Assembly (NCBI GenBank): GCA_017556505.1
Contig: JAFYNS010000150.1
Coordinates: 1 to 32,423 of the forward strand
Origin: Bacillota bacterium
GTDB taxonomy: Bacteria > Bacillota > Clostridia > Peptostreptococcales > Anaerovoracaceae
Direction: 5' to 3'
Length of the DNA stretch: 32,423 nucleotides
Of this stretch, positions 22,400-30,003 are shown one piece after another; the stretch's first letter is position 1; each line of letters starts with the position of its first letter. The notes beneath the pieces are model-generated. The model worked only from the letters and a program-made list of their open reading frames with translations. It did no database searches and was not told the DNA's origin. Made by a program: the position numbers and the translations under genes.

Positions 22400-22931
22400 G
22401 TTCTTCCCCTCCTGACTGCATCTGACTCTTCTGGTCCAGCACTTCTTCCAGGTAAACTCCCCTCACATAAATCTGGCAGGCCACAGCATTGCAGGCATTC
22501 CAGAGAATCTGACGGGGGTCTTCCGGATTCTGCTCCCTTTCCATTGTGGTGCGGCGGTATGCATGGGCTACCGCATCCTCCAGGTAGTCGCAGAAACCGT
22601 CGTAGGCAACCTGCCGCTCAGAGTGGCTCAAAGCCAGCTGAATCAGACAGGCGATTTCTTCGATGGTGAATACAGACTTCAGTACTGCGATAACAAACAG
22701 AGATGCCACAGTAACCTGATCGTACTTCTTATTCACCGGTGCCGGAATGAACTTCAGTTTTACATAATTATTAATCATCGTCCGGGTCATGATTTTCCGC
22801 TTGTGACCATTCAGATAGGGGCCCAGCCACTCATCCAGCAGTGCCAGCACCTGATCCAGGTACAGTGACATCGGCGGCAGGTCATTCCACCGCGGCATGC
22901 GGAATTCATTGGGACGTCTCTCGCTTTCCAT
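22392..22931 (-). CDS. DUF1836 protein, predicted HTH regulator
   Basis: A 179-residue member of the DUF1836 family. Near residues 45-90 it has a MerR-like helix-turn-helix pattern (RTMINNYVKLKFIPAPVNKKY, then QVTVASLFVIAVLKSVFTIEEI). The second half is helical and probably dimerises. The gene starts at ATG 22931 with GGGAG upstream, is driven by a perfect consensus promoter and overlaps ybaK by eight bases. It shares its order of motifs with the second DUF1836 protein at 23898-24413, the two flanking the hemolysin III gene. DNA-binding function is predicted, not known. Confidence 0.88.
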   Translation of the reverse strand: MESERRPNEFRMPRWNDLPPMSLYLDQVLALLDEWLGPYLNGHKRKIMTRTMINNYVKLKFIPAPVNKKYDQVTVASLFVIAVLKSVFTIEEIACLIQLALSHSERQVAYDGFCDYLEDAVAHAYRRTTMEREQNPEDPRQILWNACNAVACQIYVRGVYLEEVLDQKSQMQSGGEELG

Positions 22932-22972
22932 AGTTCTCCCTCTTTCGCATTTCCTCGCAAAATATAAGCATT

Positions 22973-23002
22973 ATTATACTCTGTCCTTCCGTGGATTGTC
23001 AA
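22973..23002 (-). promoter_or_regulatory. Perfect consensus sigma-A promoter of the DUF1836-ybaK operon
   Basis: TTGACA at 23002-22997, an 18-base spacer and TATAAT at 22978-22973. Transcription would start near 22966, 35 bases before ATG 22931. Confidence 0.9.
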
Positions 23003-23029
23003 CTGCCGGAAGGCTCTGGCTTCATGCAG

Positions 23030-23052
23030 AAAAAAAACCGGCTTGCAGCCGG
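23030..23052 (-). terminator. Terminator of the hemolysin III gene
   Basis: On the minus strand CCGGC-TGCAA-GCCGG is followed by eight Ts (23037-23030), 19 bases beyond the stop of the gene and upstream of the DUF1836 promoter. Confidence 0.88.
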
Positions 23053-23070
23053 CTTGGAATCACACTGAAA

Positions 23071-23727
23071 TTATATGGAGCAGTAAAGGGACAGATACTG
23101 GCAGGCACTTCCGCCCATGACGAAAAGGTGAAAGAGCTCATGGGTTCCGAAGTTTGGAAAACGGCCGTCCAGAAACTTCAGTTTCATGGCATAAATTACA
23201 CCACCCGCCGTGTAAACCAGCCCTCCAGCCAGAAGCCAGCCGAAGCATACCGTCGGTACGTACTGCATAATCTGAGGCCATGCGAAAACACAGGTCCAGC
23301 CCATACCGATGTATATAACGGAGGAAATCCACTTAGGATGCCCTACCCAGAACAGTTTGAAGAGAATGCCTGCAGCTGCCAGCCCCCAGACAGCCGCCAT
23401 GAGTATACCGCCGCCGTGCCCCCAGAGATAAATCACGCAGACAGGTGTGTAGGTTCCGGCAATCAGCACGAAAATCATCATGTGGTCCAGCTTTTTCAGC
23501 AGACGGTTTCCGCGCTCTGTCAGTGCAAAAGTGTGGTATGCAGTACTGGCCGCATAGAGAAGAATCATGCTGACCATAAATACCGTCAGGCTGGTCAGTG
23601 TACCGGTACCGGCCTTATGCCCGGCAGCATGAAGAAGCAGCGGTCCTGTAAACAATATGGCCGCCGCCATGGCTATAAAATGGGTCAGTGCACTTCCCGG
23701 ATCCTTTACTTGAAATTGTCTTTTCAT
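23071..23727 (-). CDS. Hemolysin III family membrane protein (PAQR superfamily)
   Basis: A 218-residue protein with seven predicted membrane helices. The superfamily's putative metal-binding residues are present: STAYHTF after helix 2, LLKKLDHMMIFVLIAGTYTP, and the C-terminal THELFHLFVMGG. Such proteins are linked to membrane homeostasis and, in eukaryotic relatives, to ceramidase activity; the haemolysin label is historical and does not show virulence. ATG 23727 follows AAAGAGG. The gene stands between two DUF1836 genes and has its own promoter and terminator. Confidence 0.93.
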   Translation of the reverse strand: MKRQFQVKDPGSALTHFIAMAAAILFTGPLLLHAAGHKAGTGTLTSLTVFMVSMILLYAASTAYHTFALTERGNRLLKKLDHMMIFVLIAGTYTPVCVIYLWGHGGGILMAAVWGLAAAGILFKLFWVGHPKWISSVIYIGMGWTCVFAWPQIMQYVPTVCFGWLLAGGLVYTAGGVIYAMKLKFLDGRFPNFGTHELFHLFVMGGSACQYLSLYCSI

Positions 23728-23746
23728 TCCGTAATACCTCTTTCCA

Positions 23747-23823
23747 TTATCGGTTTTTCGATAACCGTTCTTGCGTTATTATATATCGTTTTATAAAGCC
23801 CGTCAAGAGTTTTTCAATAACCG
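23747..23823. repeat. Operator-like repeats around the hemolysin III promoter
   Basis: GTTTTTCGATAACCG (23753-23767) and GTTTTTCAATAACCG (23809-23823) agree at 14 of 15 positions, 56 bases apart, and flank the hemolysin III promoter. The first copy is also part of two overlapping palindromes: TTATCG-N6-CGATAA (23747-23764) and CGGTT-N7-AACCG (23751-23767). Confidence 0.7.
23778..23806 (-). promoter_or_regulatory. Promoter of the hemolysin III gene
   Basis: TTGACG at 23806-23801, a 17-base spacer and TATAAT at 23783-23778, giving a 5' leader of about 45 bases that contains a palindrome. Confidence 0.88.
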
Positions 23824-23838
23824 ATGAGGCGTCCAGCA

Positions 23839-23867
23839 TTGACCTTTTTCAGGATTTGGATTATAAT
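23839..23867 (+). promoter_or_regulatory. Promoter of the second DUF1836 gene
   Basis: TTGACC at 23839-23844, a 17-base spacer and TATAAT at 23862-23867, about 30 bases before ATG 23898. It is divergent from the hemolysin III promoter, with a repeat unit between them. Confidence 0.88.
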
Positions 23868-23897
23868 ATTTTCAGATTCAAAAGGAAGGTACATACA

Positions 23898-24413
23898 ATG
23901 AAACAGAATTTAAATGCAGAAATCACCCGGTCTATTCAGGATTTCCGGTTCCCGAAATACCACGAAATCCCAGATGTAGGTCTGTTTCTGGAACAGGTAG
24001 CCAAATACATCTCCGGCTTTCTTCAGCCTCTGGGAGATATTACAGTTACCGGATCCATGATCAGCAACTATGTGAAGAAAGACCTGGTGGACAATCCGGT
24101 TAAGAAACAGTATTACCGTGACCAGATTGCCTACCTCATATTTATCTCCATGGCCAAGAGTGTGCTCAGTCTGGAAGATATCCAGCTTTTCATAGAAATC
24201 CAGAAAAAAACCTATGATGCGAAAACAGCCTACGAATACTTCTGCAGAGAGTTCGAAAAGGCAATCCTTTCCCAGGCAGGGCTCTGCGAGCCCCTGGCAC
24301 CGCTGGAAGAAGGCGCACCGGACGAAAAAATCATGCTGCGGAACACCAGCATCACTCTGGCACATAAAATCTATCTGGATAAATATTTTGCCAAGCTGCA
24401 CGAAAAGAACTAG
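23898..24413 (+). CDS. DUF1836 protein, predicted HTH regulator beside hemolysin III
   Basis: A 171-residue DUF1836 family protein. It begins MKQNLNAEITRSIQDFRF at ATG 23898 with AAAGGAAGG upstream; the frame is open further (to 23688) but would cross the promoter and the hemolysin III start. The MerR-like segment reads TVTGSMISNYVKKDLVDNP, then KKQYYRDQIAYLIFI and SVLSLEDIQLFIE. The C-terminal half is helical. The divergent arrangement with hemolysin III, and the repeats between them, suggest autoregulation plus control of the neighbour. It is 92 bases upstream of the acyl-CoA synthetase gene, which has its own promoter. Confidence 0.88.
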   Translation: MKQNLNAEITRSIQDFRFPKYHEIPDVGLFLEQVAKYISGFLQPLGDITVTGSMISNYVKKDLVDNPVKKQYYRDQIAYLIFISMAKSVLSLEDIQLFIEIQKKTYDAKTAYEYFCREFEKAILSQAGLCEPLAPLEEGAPDEKIMLRNTSITLAHKIYLDKYFAKLHEKN

Positions 24414-24420
24414 TCATTTG

Positions 24421-24440
24421 AAGGCTTCCAGCCTTATTTC
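24421..24440 (+). terminator. Weak hairpin after the DUF1836 gene
   Basis: AAGGCT-TCC-AGCCTT followed by ATTTC. The T tract is short, so termination may be partial. Confidence 0.45.
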
Positions 24441-24441
24441 A

Positions 24442-24470
24442 TTGACAGGTTTTACAAAATAGTGTAATAT
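24442..24470 (+). promoter_or_regulatory. Promoter of the acyl-CoA synthetase gene
   Basis: Perfect TTGACA (24442-24447), a 17-base spacer and TAATAT (24465-24470), 35 bases before the GTG start. Confidence 0.75.
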
Positions 24471-24505
24471 GGTTTTGAAAACTACATGATAAGGAGAATA
24501 ATATC

Positions 24506-26233
24506 GTGAAAAAATTACAGGAACTGAAGCTGCGTTTTGACGCACCAAGACATAGAGACCTGCGCGAACTGATTCGCTATGCTGCAAACCAGTATGGTGA
24601 TGCGCCCGCGTACATCATTAAGCATAAGAAAGGCAAGGAAGTGTCCTATGAGCATATCTCCTTCCAGGAATTCTGGGATCGTACCACACAGCTGGGTACT
24701 GCTCTGCTGAAGAGAGGTATGAAGGGCAAGAGAATTGCGACTGTCAGCAAGAACCGTATTGAATGGATGGAATCCCACTTCTCCGTACTGGGCGGTCTGG
24801 GCTACTCCGTTCCGCTGGATAAGGCTCTGCCTTACGAAGAGCTGGAAAGTTCTCTGATCAGAAGCTATACCGATATTCTGGTATTCGAAGCTGCACAGGC
24901 TGCTGACATCGAAAGACTGAAGGCAGAAGGCAAGACTCAGATTCAGGAATACATCTGTATGGACGAACTGGAAGGCTATGTGAGCATTCCGCAGCTCCGT
25001 GAAGAAGGTAAGAAGCTGCTGGAAGAAGGTTTTGATGAGTACCTGAACCTGGAAATCGACCCGTTTAAAAATCAGATCATCCTCTTCACCTCCGGAACCA
25101 CATCCCGGTCCAAGGCAGTTCTGCTGTCACATCATAACATCGTGGAAAACGTATTTGCTATGCAGCAGACAGAAGATTTTCACCATGGTGATGTAAATAT
25201 GGCATTCCTGCCATATCATCACACATTCGGGTTCGTAGGACAGACTGTGATGCTGGCATGCGGCATAACCACTGCATACTGCGACGGTCTGAAGTACCTG
25301 CAGAAGAACATTGTGGAATACAAGGTTTCCGTATTCTTCTGCGTGCCTCTGCTGATTGAATCCATCTATAAGAGGATTATGACCACCGTAAAGAAGGAAG
25401 GTAAGGAAAATACCCTGAAGTTCGGTATTGCCCTGACCCAGTTCCTGCTGAAGTTCGGCATCGATATCCGCCGCAAGGTATTCAAGTCCATTCTGGATCA
25501 GCTGGGCGGCAACCTGCGTTTCGTAATCAGCGGCGCCGCTGCCATTGACCCTGAAGCAGTAAAGGGCTTTGACAGCCTGGGCATCAAGGCAGTACAGGGT
25601 TACGGCATGACCGAAGCATCCCCTGTAATCACTGCCGAAAACCACTTCGAATATGAATACGGTTCCTGCGGCCGTGCAATGCCTGGCGTAGAAGTTGTCA
25701 TCGACAATCCTGACGAAAACGGCGTGGGTGAAGTCATCTGCCGTGGTCCGAACGTAATGGCAGGCTATTACGAAAACGAAGAAGATACCGCTAAGACACT
25801 GATTGACGGCTGGCTGCACACCGGCGACCTGGGATACATCGGCGAAAAAGGCTTCCTGTTCCTCTGCGGTCGTAAGAAGAACGTTATCGTTCTGAAGAAT
25901 GGTAAGAACGTTTTCCCTGAAGAAATCGAAGTTCTGATCAGCAACCTGCCTTATGTTACCGAAAACTTTGTCTTCGGTAAGCCTCGCCGTGAAGACGATG
26001 AAAAAGACCTGGCTCTGTGGGCAAAGATTGTTTACGATCCAGCATACATGAAGGAACACTATGGTGCTTCCACTCCGGAAGAAGCAGAAGCTGTCATCCG
26101 TAAGGACATTGATGCGATCAATGCAACCATGCCGGCTTACAAGCAGGTATACAAGCTGATAGTAACTGACCATGAAATGATTAAGACTACCACCGGTAAG
26201 GTTAAGAGATACGAAGAAACCAAGAACCTGTAA
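24506..26233 (+). CDS. Long-chain acyl-CoA synthetase-like AMP-binding ligase
   Basis: A 575-residue adenylate-forming enzyme expected to activate a carboxylic acid with ATP and join it to CoA. The P-loop-like motif is present as LFTSGTTSRSKAVLLSHHN near residue 195, where Ser-Arg-Ser-Lys-Ala replaces the usual Gly-x-Pro-Lys-Gly. The A5 motif VQGYGMTEASP is near 363, A7 GWLHTGDLGYIG near 434, and the catalytic Lys is in TTTGKVKRYEE at the C terminus. Fatty acids are the likeliest substrates by overall resemblance, though aryl or other acids cannot be excluded. The start is GTG 24506, nine bases after AAGGAG. Codon use is strongly biased (CTG, GAA, AAG), suggesting high expression. Confidence 0.9.
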   Translation: MKKLQELKLRFDAPRHRDLRELIRYAANQYGDAPAYIIKHKKGKEVSYEHISFQEFWDRTTQLGTALLKRGMKGKRIATVSKNRIEWMESHFSVLGGLGYSVPLDKALPYEELESSLIRSYTDILVFEAAQAADIERLKAEGKTQIQEYICMDELEGYVSIPQLREEGKKLLEEGFDEYLNLEIDPFKNQIILFTSGTTSRSKAVLLSHHNIVENVFAMQQTEDFHHGDVNMAFLPYHHTFGFVGQTVMLACGITTAYCDGLKYLQKNIVEYKVSVFFCVPLLIESIYKRIMTTVKKEGKENTLKFGIALTQFLLKFGIDIRRKVFKSILDQLGGNLRFVISGAAAIDPEAVKGFDSLGIKAVQGYGMTEASPVITAENHFEYEYGSCGRAMPGVEVVIDNPDENGVGEVICRGPNVMAGYYENEEDTAKTLIDGWLHTGDLGYIGEKGFLFLCGRKKNVIVLKNGKNVFPEEIEVLISNLPYVTENFVFGKPRREDDEKDLALWAKIVYDPAYMKEHYGASTPEEAEAVIRKDIDAINATMPAYKQVYKLIVTDHEMIKTTTGKVKRYEETKNL

Positions 26234-26271
26234 TTTGCATTACAAAATCATACTTATAAACACCTATAACG

Positions 26272-26312
26272 AAAACCGGGACTGTGATAAAACACGGTCC
26301 CGGTTTTTATTT
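26272..26312. terminator. Bidirectional terminator between convergent genes
   Basis: A long stem AAAACCGGGAC plus TGTG/CACG with a six-base loop, followed by TTTTTATTT on the plus strand and TTTTCG on the minus. It serves the acyl-CoA synthetase gene and probably the DUF4230 gene ending at 26319. Confidence 0.92.
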
Positions 26313-26318
26313 ACGATA

Positions 26319-26975
26319 TTACTGTCTTGCCATCTTAAACTCCAGTTTCCAGTCTTCCCCGCCGCAGCTTCTGATGACTGGTTCCAGCAGGTTTCTCAGC
26401 TGCACTTCCGCTTCCTCCTGTGCTTCTCTCAAAATCCCCTTCTCGCGCGCCTTCTCTTCCACTGCACTTTCCTGATCTGCGAAAAATCTCGTATAGTCTT
26501 CCAGTGTCAGTTTGTTAAATACACTGTGCTTCTCATCATAAATCTGCACGCTGTTCTCATCCATGTCATGGCTGATTATCTCCGCACATGGAACAGCTGC
26601 TGTAACGGTCTTCGTCACACCGTCCGCCTTCACCTCCACCTTTCCAAGGTCGATTCCAGCCTTCAGCACACCATCATAAGTCAGCATAAATTTGGATGTG
26701 GTCATCGGCAGTTTCGCTCCGTAGAACTCCTTACTGCTCTCATACTGTCCCATCTCCGTATATATGTAGCTGACTGTCACCAGTTCCCCTTCCTTCAAAA
26801 CACAGCTTTCCAGGATTGCAGCCTCCATATCTTCTTCTGTGATTACAGCCCCCGGTGCGTGTTTTCCCATGAAATATCCGCCCGAAAGCAGCAGTGCTCC
26901 CAGCAAAATCCCTGCAATCAGCAGTTTCATTCCTCTGACCGGCTGAAACTTTATATTTTTCTCTTTCTGCCGCAT
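26319..26975 (-). CDS. DUF4230-family membrane-anchored protein
   Basis: A 218-residue protein with one N-terminal membrane segment (MKLLIAGILLGALLLSGGYFMG, residues about 16-37) and a large extracytoplasmic part. The segment ILESCVLKEGELVTVSYIYTEM, followed by MLTYDGVLKAGIDLGKVEVK and TAAVPCAEIISHDMDENSV, fits the DUF4230 family, whose function is unknown. I start at ATG 26975, eight bases after AAAGGGG, rather than the GTG two codons upstream that touches that site. It is 24 bases downstream of the DUF4392 gene, so the two are probably one operon. Confidence 0.82.
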   Translation of the reverse strand: MRQKEKNIKFQPVRGMKLLIAGILLGALLLSGGYFMGKHAPGAVITEEDMEAAILESCVLKEGELVTVSYIYTEMGQYESSKEFYGAKLPMTTSKFMLTYDGVLKAGIDLGKVEVKADGVTKTVTAAVPCAEIISHDMDENSVQIYDEKHSVFNKLTLEDYTRFFADQESAVEEKAREKGILREAQEEAEVQLRNLLEPVIRSCGGEDWKLEFKMARQ

Positions 26976-26999
26976 TCTCACATCCCCTTTTCTCAGATA

Positions 27000-27839
27000 T
27001 TACGCCACGGAGTCCTCTATCGTCTCCATCATCTCTTCCAGCAGCTTTTTTTCTACCTCATCCCGGCGGAATCCATCCACCAGATTTATGTCCACTTCCC
27101 GTGTCACGCCATCCACATGGTGCAGCACACAGCCCATACGGTAATAATGGTTGATTTCTTCGTATGTCGGCATCAGCTCCACTTCGGTCAGCATCTGCAG
27201 GTAGGCGATCAGGCCGAAAGCACCCCAGTTGGAAACTGCTGCAATCACCAGAAAGTCTGTCTTCACGCGGCATGGTACGAGTTCCAGTTTTTCCGAAATA
27301 ACATCAGCCACATTCCCCATGCCAATCTCATTCCCACCGTCGCCGATGCCAATGGTCGGGATTTTGCCGTATGCCATCTCAAAGAGTCGGTCTGCAGGAG
27401 CCACGTGGGACGTAATGCTGCAGTTCCGCATGTTGGCGTAATATCCCTCGATGTTCTTTCCGCAGCGTTCGACGGAAATCATGCCCACCGGATGATAGGT
27501 TTCAAGAATCCCGCGGCATTCCAGGTCGCTGTCGCCTGTATGGAGGTACACGGTTTTCAGTCCTTTCAGCTCAAAATATCCCTCACAGGTTTCATCAGTA
27601 ACAATGATACTTCGGAACCCCAGCTTTTCCAGAGCCAGTGCCAGACACAGAGTTCCGCACGGCCCGTCGCTCTCACCATGTCCTGCTACATAGAACCCGG
27701 TAGTCAGAATCACTGTTCCACGCTTCCATCTTAAAATTTCTTCAGCTGCCTCACAGCAGAAATCTTCTGGTATATAACTGCGGAGTACATCCATTCCCCG
27801 CCCGGAATTTTTCAGTATAAGTTCTTCAATTCTCTTCAT
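27000..27839 (-). CDS. DUF4392 protein, D-glutamate cyclase-like
   Basis: A 279-residue protein of the DUF4392 family, to which the mammalian mitochondrial D-glutamate cyclase belongs; that enzyme turns D-glutamate into 5-oxo-D-proline. The family core is seen in TVILTTGFYVAGHGESDGPCG near residue 45, ISVERCGKN, GIGDGGNEIGMGNV near 180 and AVSNWGAFGL near 217. I choose ATG 27839, with AAGGA just upstream; a GTG nine codons earlier has no ribosome binding site. Length matches single-domain bacterial members. Cytoplasmic, with a role in D-amino-acid turnover as the best guess. Confidence 0.85.
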   Translation of the reverse strand: MKRIEELILKNSGRGMDVLRSYIPEDFCCEAAEEILRWKRGTVILTTGFYVAGHGESDGPCGTLCLALALEKLGFRSIIVTDETCEGYFELKGLKTVYLHTGDSDLECRGILETYHPVGMISVERCGKNIEGYYANMRNCSITSHVAPADRLFEMAYGKIPTIGIGDGGNEIGMGNVADVISEKLELVPCRVKTDFLVIAAVSNWGAFGLIAYLQMLTEVELMPTYEEINHYYRMGCVLHHVDGVTREVDINLVDGFRRDEVEKKLLEEMMETIEDSVA

Positions 27840-27902
27840 TCTTTCCTTCTGCACAACCTTTCCCACTTTCTTTTATTCTACATGAAAGTGCCTCATCAGG
27901 CA

Positions 27903-27940
27903 AGAAAAAACAGCCCGCAGAAACTTTTCTGCGGGCTGTT
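27903..27940 (-). terminator. Terminator of the EF-G-like gene
   Basis: A 14-bp perfect stem (AACAGCCCGCAGAA with its complement), a four-base loop and TTTTTTCT on the minus strand, 35 bases beyond the stop. Confidence 0.94.
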
Positions 27941-27974
27941 TGGGTTGAATTGCAAATATTCTGCGAAACGTGTT

Positions 27975-29933
27975 TTACTTTTCTTCTTCAGCCTTGTGAG
28001 CGTCGATAATCTTCTGAGCCAGGTGAGCAGGAACTTCTTCGTATCTTTCGAACTTCAGAGTGAATACACCTCTGCCCTGAGTCATAGCTCTCAGGTCGAT
28101 TGCATACTTGAACAGTTCAGCCTGCGGAGCTTCAGCCAGCAGCTTCTGACCGCCGTCATTGGTAGGTTCCATACCCAGGATCTTACCTCTTCTCTTGTTC
28201 ATGTCGCCCATTACGTCGCCCATGTAGTCATCTGGAATTACAATTTCCATTCTCATGATTGGTTCCAGCAGACAAGGCTTCGCTTCTACGATACCCTTCT
28301 TGAATGCCAGGGATGCAGCAATCTTGAAGGAAACTTCGTTGGAGTCTACATCATGGTAAGAACCATCGTACAGAACTGCCTTAACGCCTGTAACCTTACA
28401 TCCGGTCAGAGGACCCTTAGCCATACATTCCAGCAGACCCTTTTCTACTGCAGGAACGTAGTTCTTAGGAACGGAACCACCGAACAGTTCTTCGGAGAAT
28501 TCAAATTCCTGAGCGGATGGGGAGAATCTGATATGTACGTCACCGTACTGACCAGCACCACCGGACTGCTTCTTGTGCTTACCCTGTACATCGGAGTTAC
28601 CCTTGATAGTTTCTCTGTAAGCGATCTTCTGAGGAACAGTCTTTACGGAAACGCCGAATCTGTCTTTCAGCTTAGCCAGGATGATGGACAGCTGCATGTC
28701 GCCCTGTCCGCCTAACAGAGTCTGATGAGTTTCTACGTTTCTTTCCACTACGAAGGATGGGTCTTCTTCTCTCAGCTTAGCCAGACCGGAGCCCATCTTT
28801 TCGTCGTCGCCCTTATCTACAGGTTCGATTGCAATGTAGTAGGATGGGGATGGATAGTCCAGAGGCAGGAAACGAATGATATCGTTCTTGTCACACAGAG
28901 TATCACCGGACAGAGTGTACTGTAACTTAGCAACAGCTACGATATCGCCAGCTTCTGCATAGTTCAGTTCCTGCTGCTGCTTACCTCTCAGGAAGAACAG
29001 CTTACCCAGCTTTTCTACCTTGCCGGCTCTTTCATTGTAAACTTCGTCACCGGAGTTCAGCTTACCGGTTACAACCTTCAGAACGGAAATCTTACCTACG
29101 AATGGGTCAACGATAGTCTTGAATACGAATGCAGATACAGGAGCATCTACAACAGAGATTCTTTCAACCGGTTCGTTGTTATCGTTGAAGCCCTTATATG
29201 GACCGTGCTGCAGTGGAGTAGGAACATAGGTTACCAGCAGGTCTAACAGACCTTCCAGACCGTGTCCCAGTTCGAATGCAGAGGAACATACAGGAACGAT
29301 ACCGCCGTCAGCGATACCCTTCTTCAGGCCCTTCAGAATTTCTTCTTCAGTGAATTCTTCACCTTCGAAGTACTTTTCCATCAGTTCGTCATCAGCAGAT
29401 GCGATGGCTTCCTTTAATTCTTCGTCGATTTCTACGGACAGAGGCCAGCTGAATGGAACCAGCTTCTCACCGAACTTTTCCTTCAGTTCGCCGAATGTCT
29501 TATAGAAGTCGAATTCGTCCTTATCTCTCTTATTGATAACGATGAATCTTGGTCTGTTGTATCTTTCGCAGGCCTTCCATGCAGCTTCAGTACCAACCTG
29601 GATACCAGCACCTGCATCTACCATGATTACTGCAGCTTCTGCAGCTCTCATAGCAGCATTTACTTCGCCGATAAAGTCGAAGTAACCTGGAGTGTCGATA
29701 AAGTTAATCTTGTTTTCTTTCCACAGAATTGGAACTACGGAAGTATTGATGGAGAAACCTTTTTCGATTTCCATCTTGTCGTAGTCAGATACGGTGTTAC
29801 CGTCTTCAACCTTACCCATTCTATTGGTAACGCCGGTAGCGTGCAGAGCAGCTTCCAGGAATGTGGTCTTACCGCATCCTCCATGACCAAGTAAAGCAAC
29901 GTTTCTAATAGTTTCGCTAGTATAGCCTTTCAT
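27975..29933 (-). CDS. EF-G-like translational GTPase (second-type paralogue)
   Basis: A 652-residue GTPase of the EF-G group. G1 reads GHGGCGKTTFLEA, where canonical EF-G has AHIDAGKTT. Switch I reads EKGFSINTSV instead of RGITITSA, G3 is DTPGYFDF and G4 is NKRDKDEF. The beta barrel, the ribosomal-protein-S5-like domain (GPLTGCKVTGVKAVLYDGSYH) and the last alpha/beta domain (PIMRMEIVIPDDYMGDVM) are all present, so it is full length though about 40 residues shorter than EF-G. This pattern is that of EF-G2-type paralogues with uncertain roles in translocation or recycling, not of tetracycline protection proteins. GGAGG precedes ATG 29933 by ten bases. Strong codon bias suggests abundant protein. 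Confidence 0.9.
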   Translation of the reverse strand: MKGYTSETIRNVALLGHGGCGKTTFLEAALHATGVTNRMGKVEDGNTVSDYDKMEIEKGFSINTSVVPILWKENKINFIDTPGYFDFIGEVNAAMRAAEAAVIMVDAGAGIQVGTEAAWKACERYNRPRFIVINKRDKDEFDFYKTFGELKEKFGEKLVPFSWPLSVEIDEELKEAIASADDELMEKYFEGEEFTEEEILKGLKKGIADGGIVPVCSSAFELGHGLEGLLDLLVTYVPTPLQHGPYKGFNDNNEPVERISVVDAPVSAFVFKTIVDPFVGKISVLKVVTGKLNSGDEVYNERAGKVEKLGKLFFLRGKQQQELNYAEAGDIVAVAKLQYTLSGDTLCDKNDIIRFLPLDYPSPSYYIAIEPVDKGDDEKMGSGLAKLREEDPSFVVERNVETHQTLLGGQGDMQLSIILAKLKDRFGVSVKTVPQKIAYRETIKGNSDVQGKHKKQSGGAGQYGDVHIRFSPSAQEFEFSEELFGGSVPKNYVPAVEKGLLECMAKGPLTGCKVTGVKAVLYDGSYHDVDSNEVSFKIAASLAFKKGIVEAKPCLLEPIMRMEIVIPDDYMGDVMGDMNKRRGKILGMEPTNDGGQKLLAEAPQAELFKYAIDLRAMTQGRGVFTLKFERYEEVPAHLAQKIIDAHKAEEEK

Positions 29934-29971
29934 AGAATTAGGACCTCCTAAATATATTTACAATTAAAGTT

Positions 29972-29980
29972 ATTGTACCA
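29972..29980 (-). promoter_or_regulatory. Promoter of the EF-G-like gene
   Basis: Extended -10 TGGTACAAT (hexamer at 29977-29972); only a weak -35 (TTGCAT, 17 bases upstream). Transcription would start near 29965. Confidence 0.6.
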
Positions 29981-30003
29981 AAAAAACATTGGAAATGCAA
30001 CGA

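Noticed and set aside
23071-23727. Haemolysin as a virulence factor
   Set aside because: The family name is historical; the protein is a PAQR-type membrane protein widespread in harmless bacteria.
25127-26173. Minus-strand open frame of 348 codons
   Set aside because: Shadow of the acyl-CoA synthetase gene, whose adenylation motifs are unambiguous on the plus strand.
26235-27734. Plus-strand open frame of 499 codons
   Set aside because: Antisense to the DUF4230 and DUF4392 genes and starts without a proper ribosome binding site; the product has low-complexity His/Cys/Phe-rich composition typical of antisense frames.
27975-29933. Tetracycline ribosomal protection gene
   Set aside because: Belongs to the EF-G family, but the EF-G2-like P-loop and the sequence of the C-terminal domains do not resemble Tet(M)/Tet(O); no mobile context.
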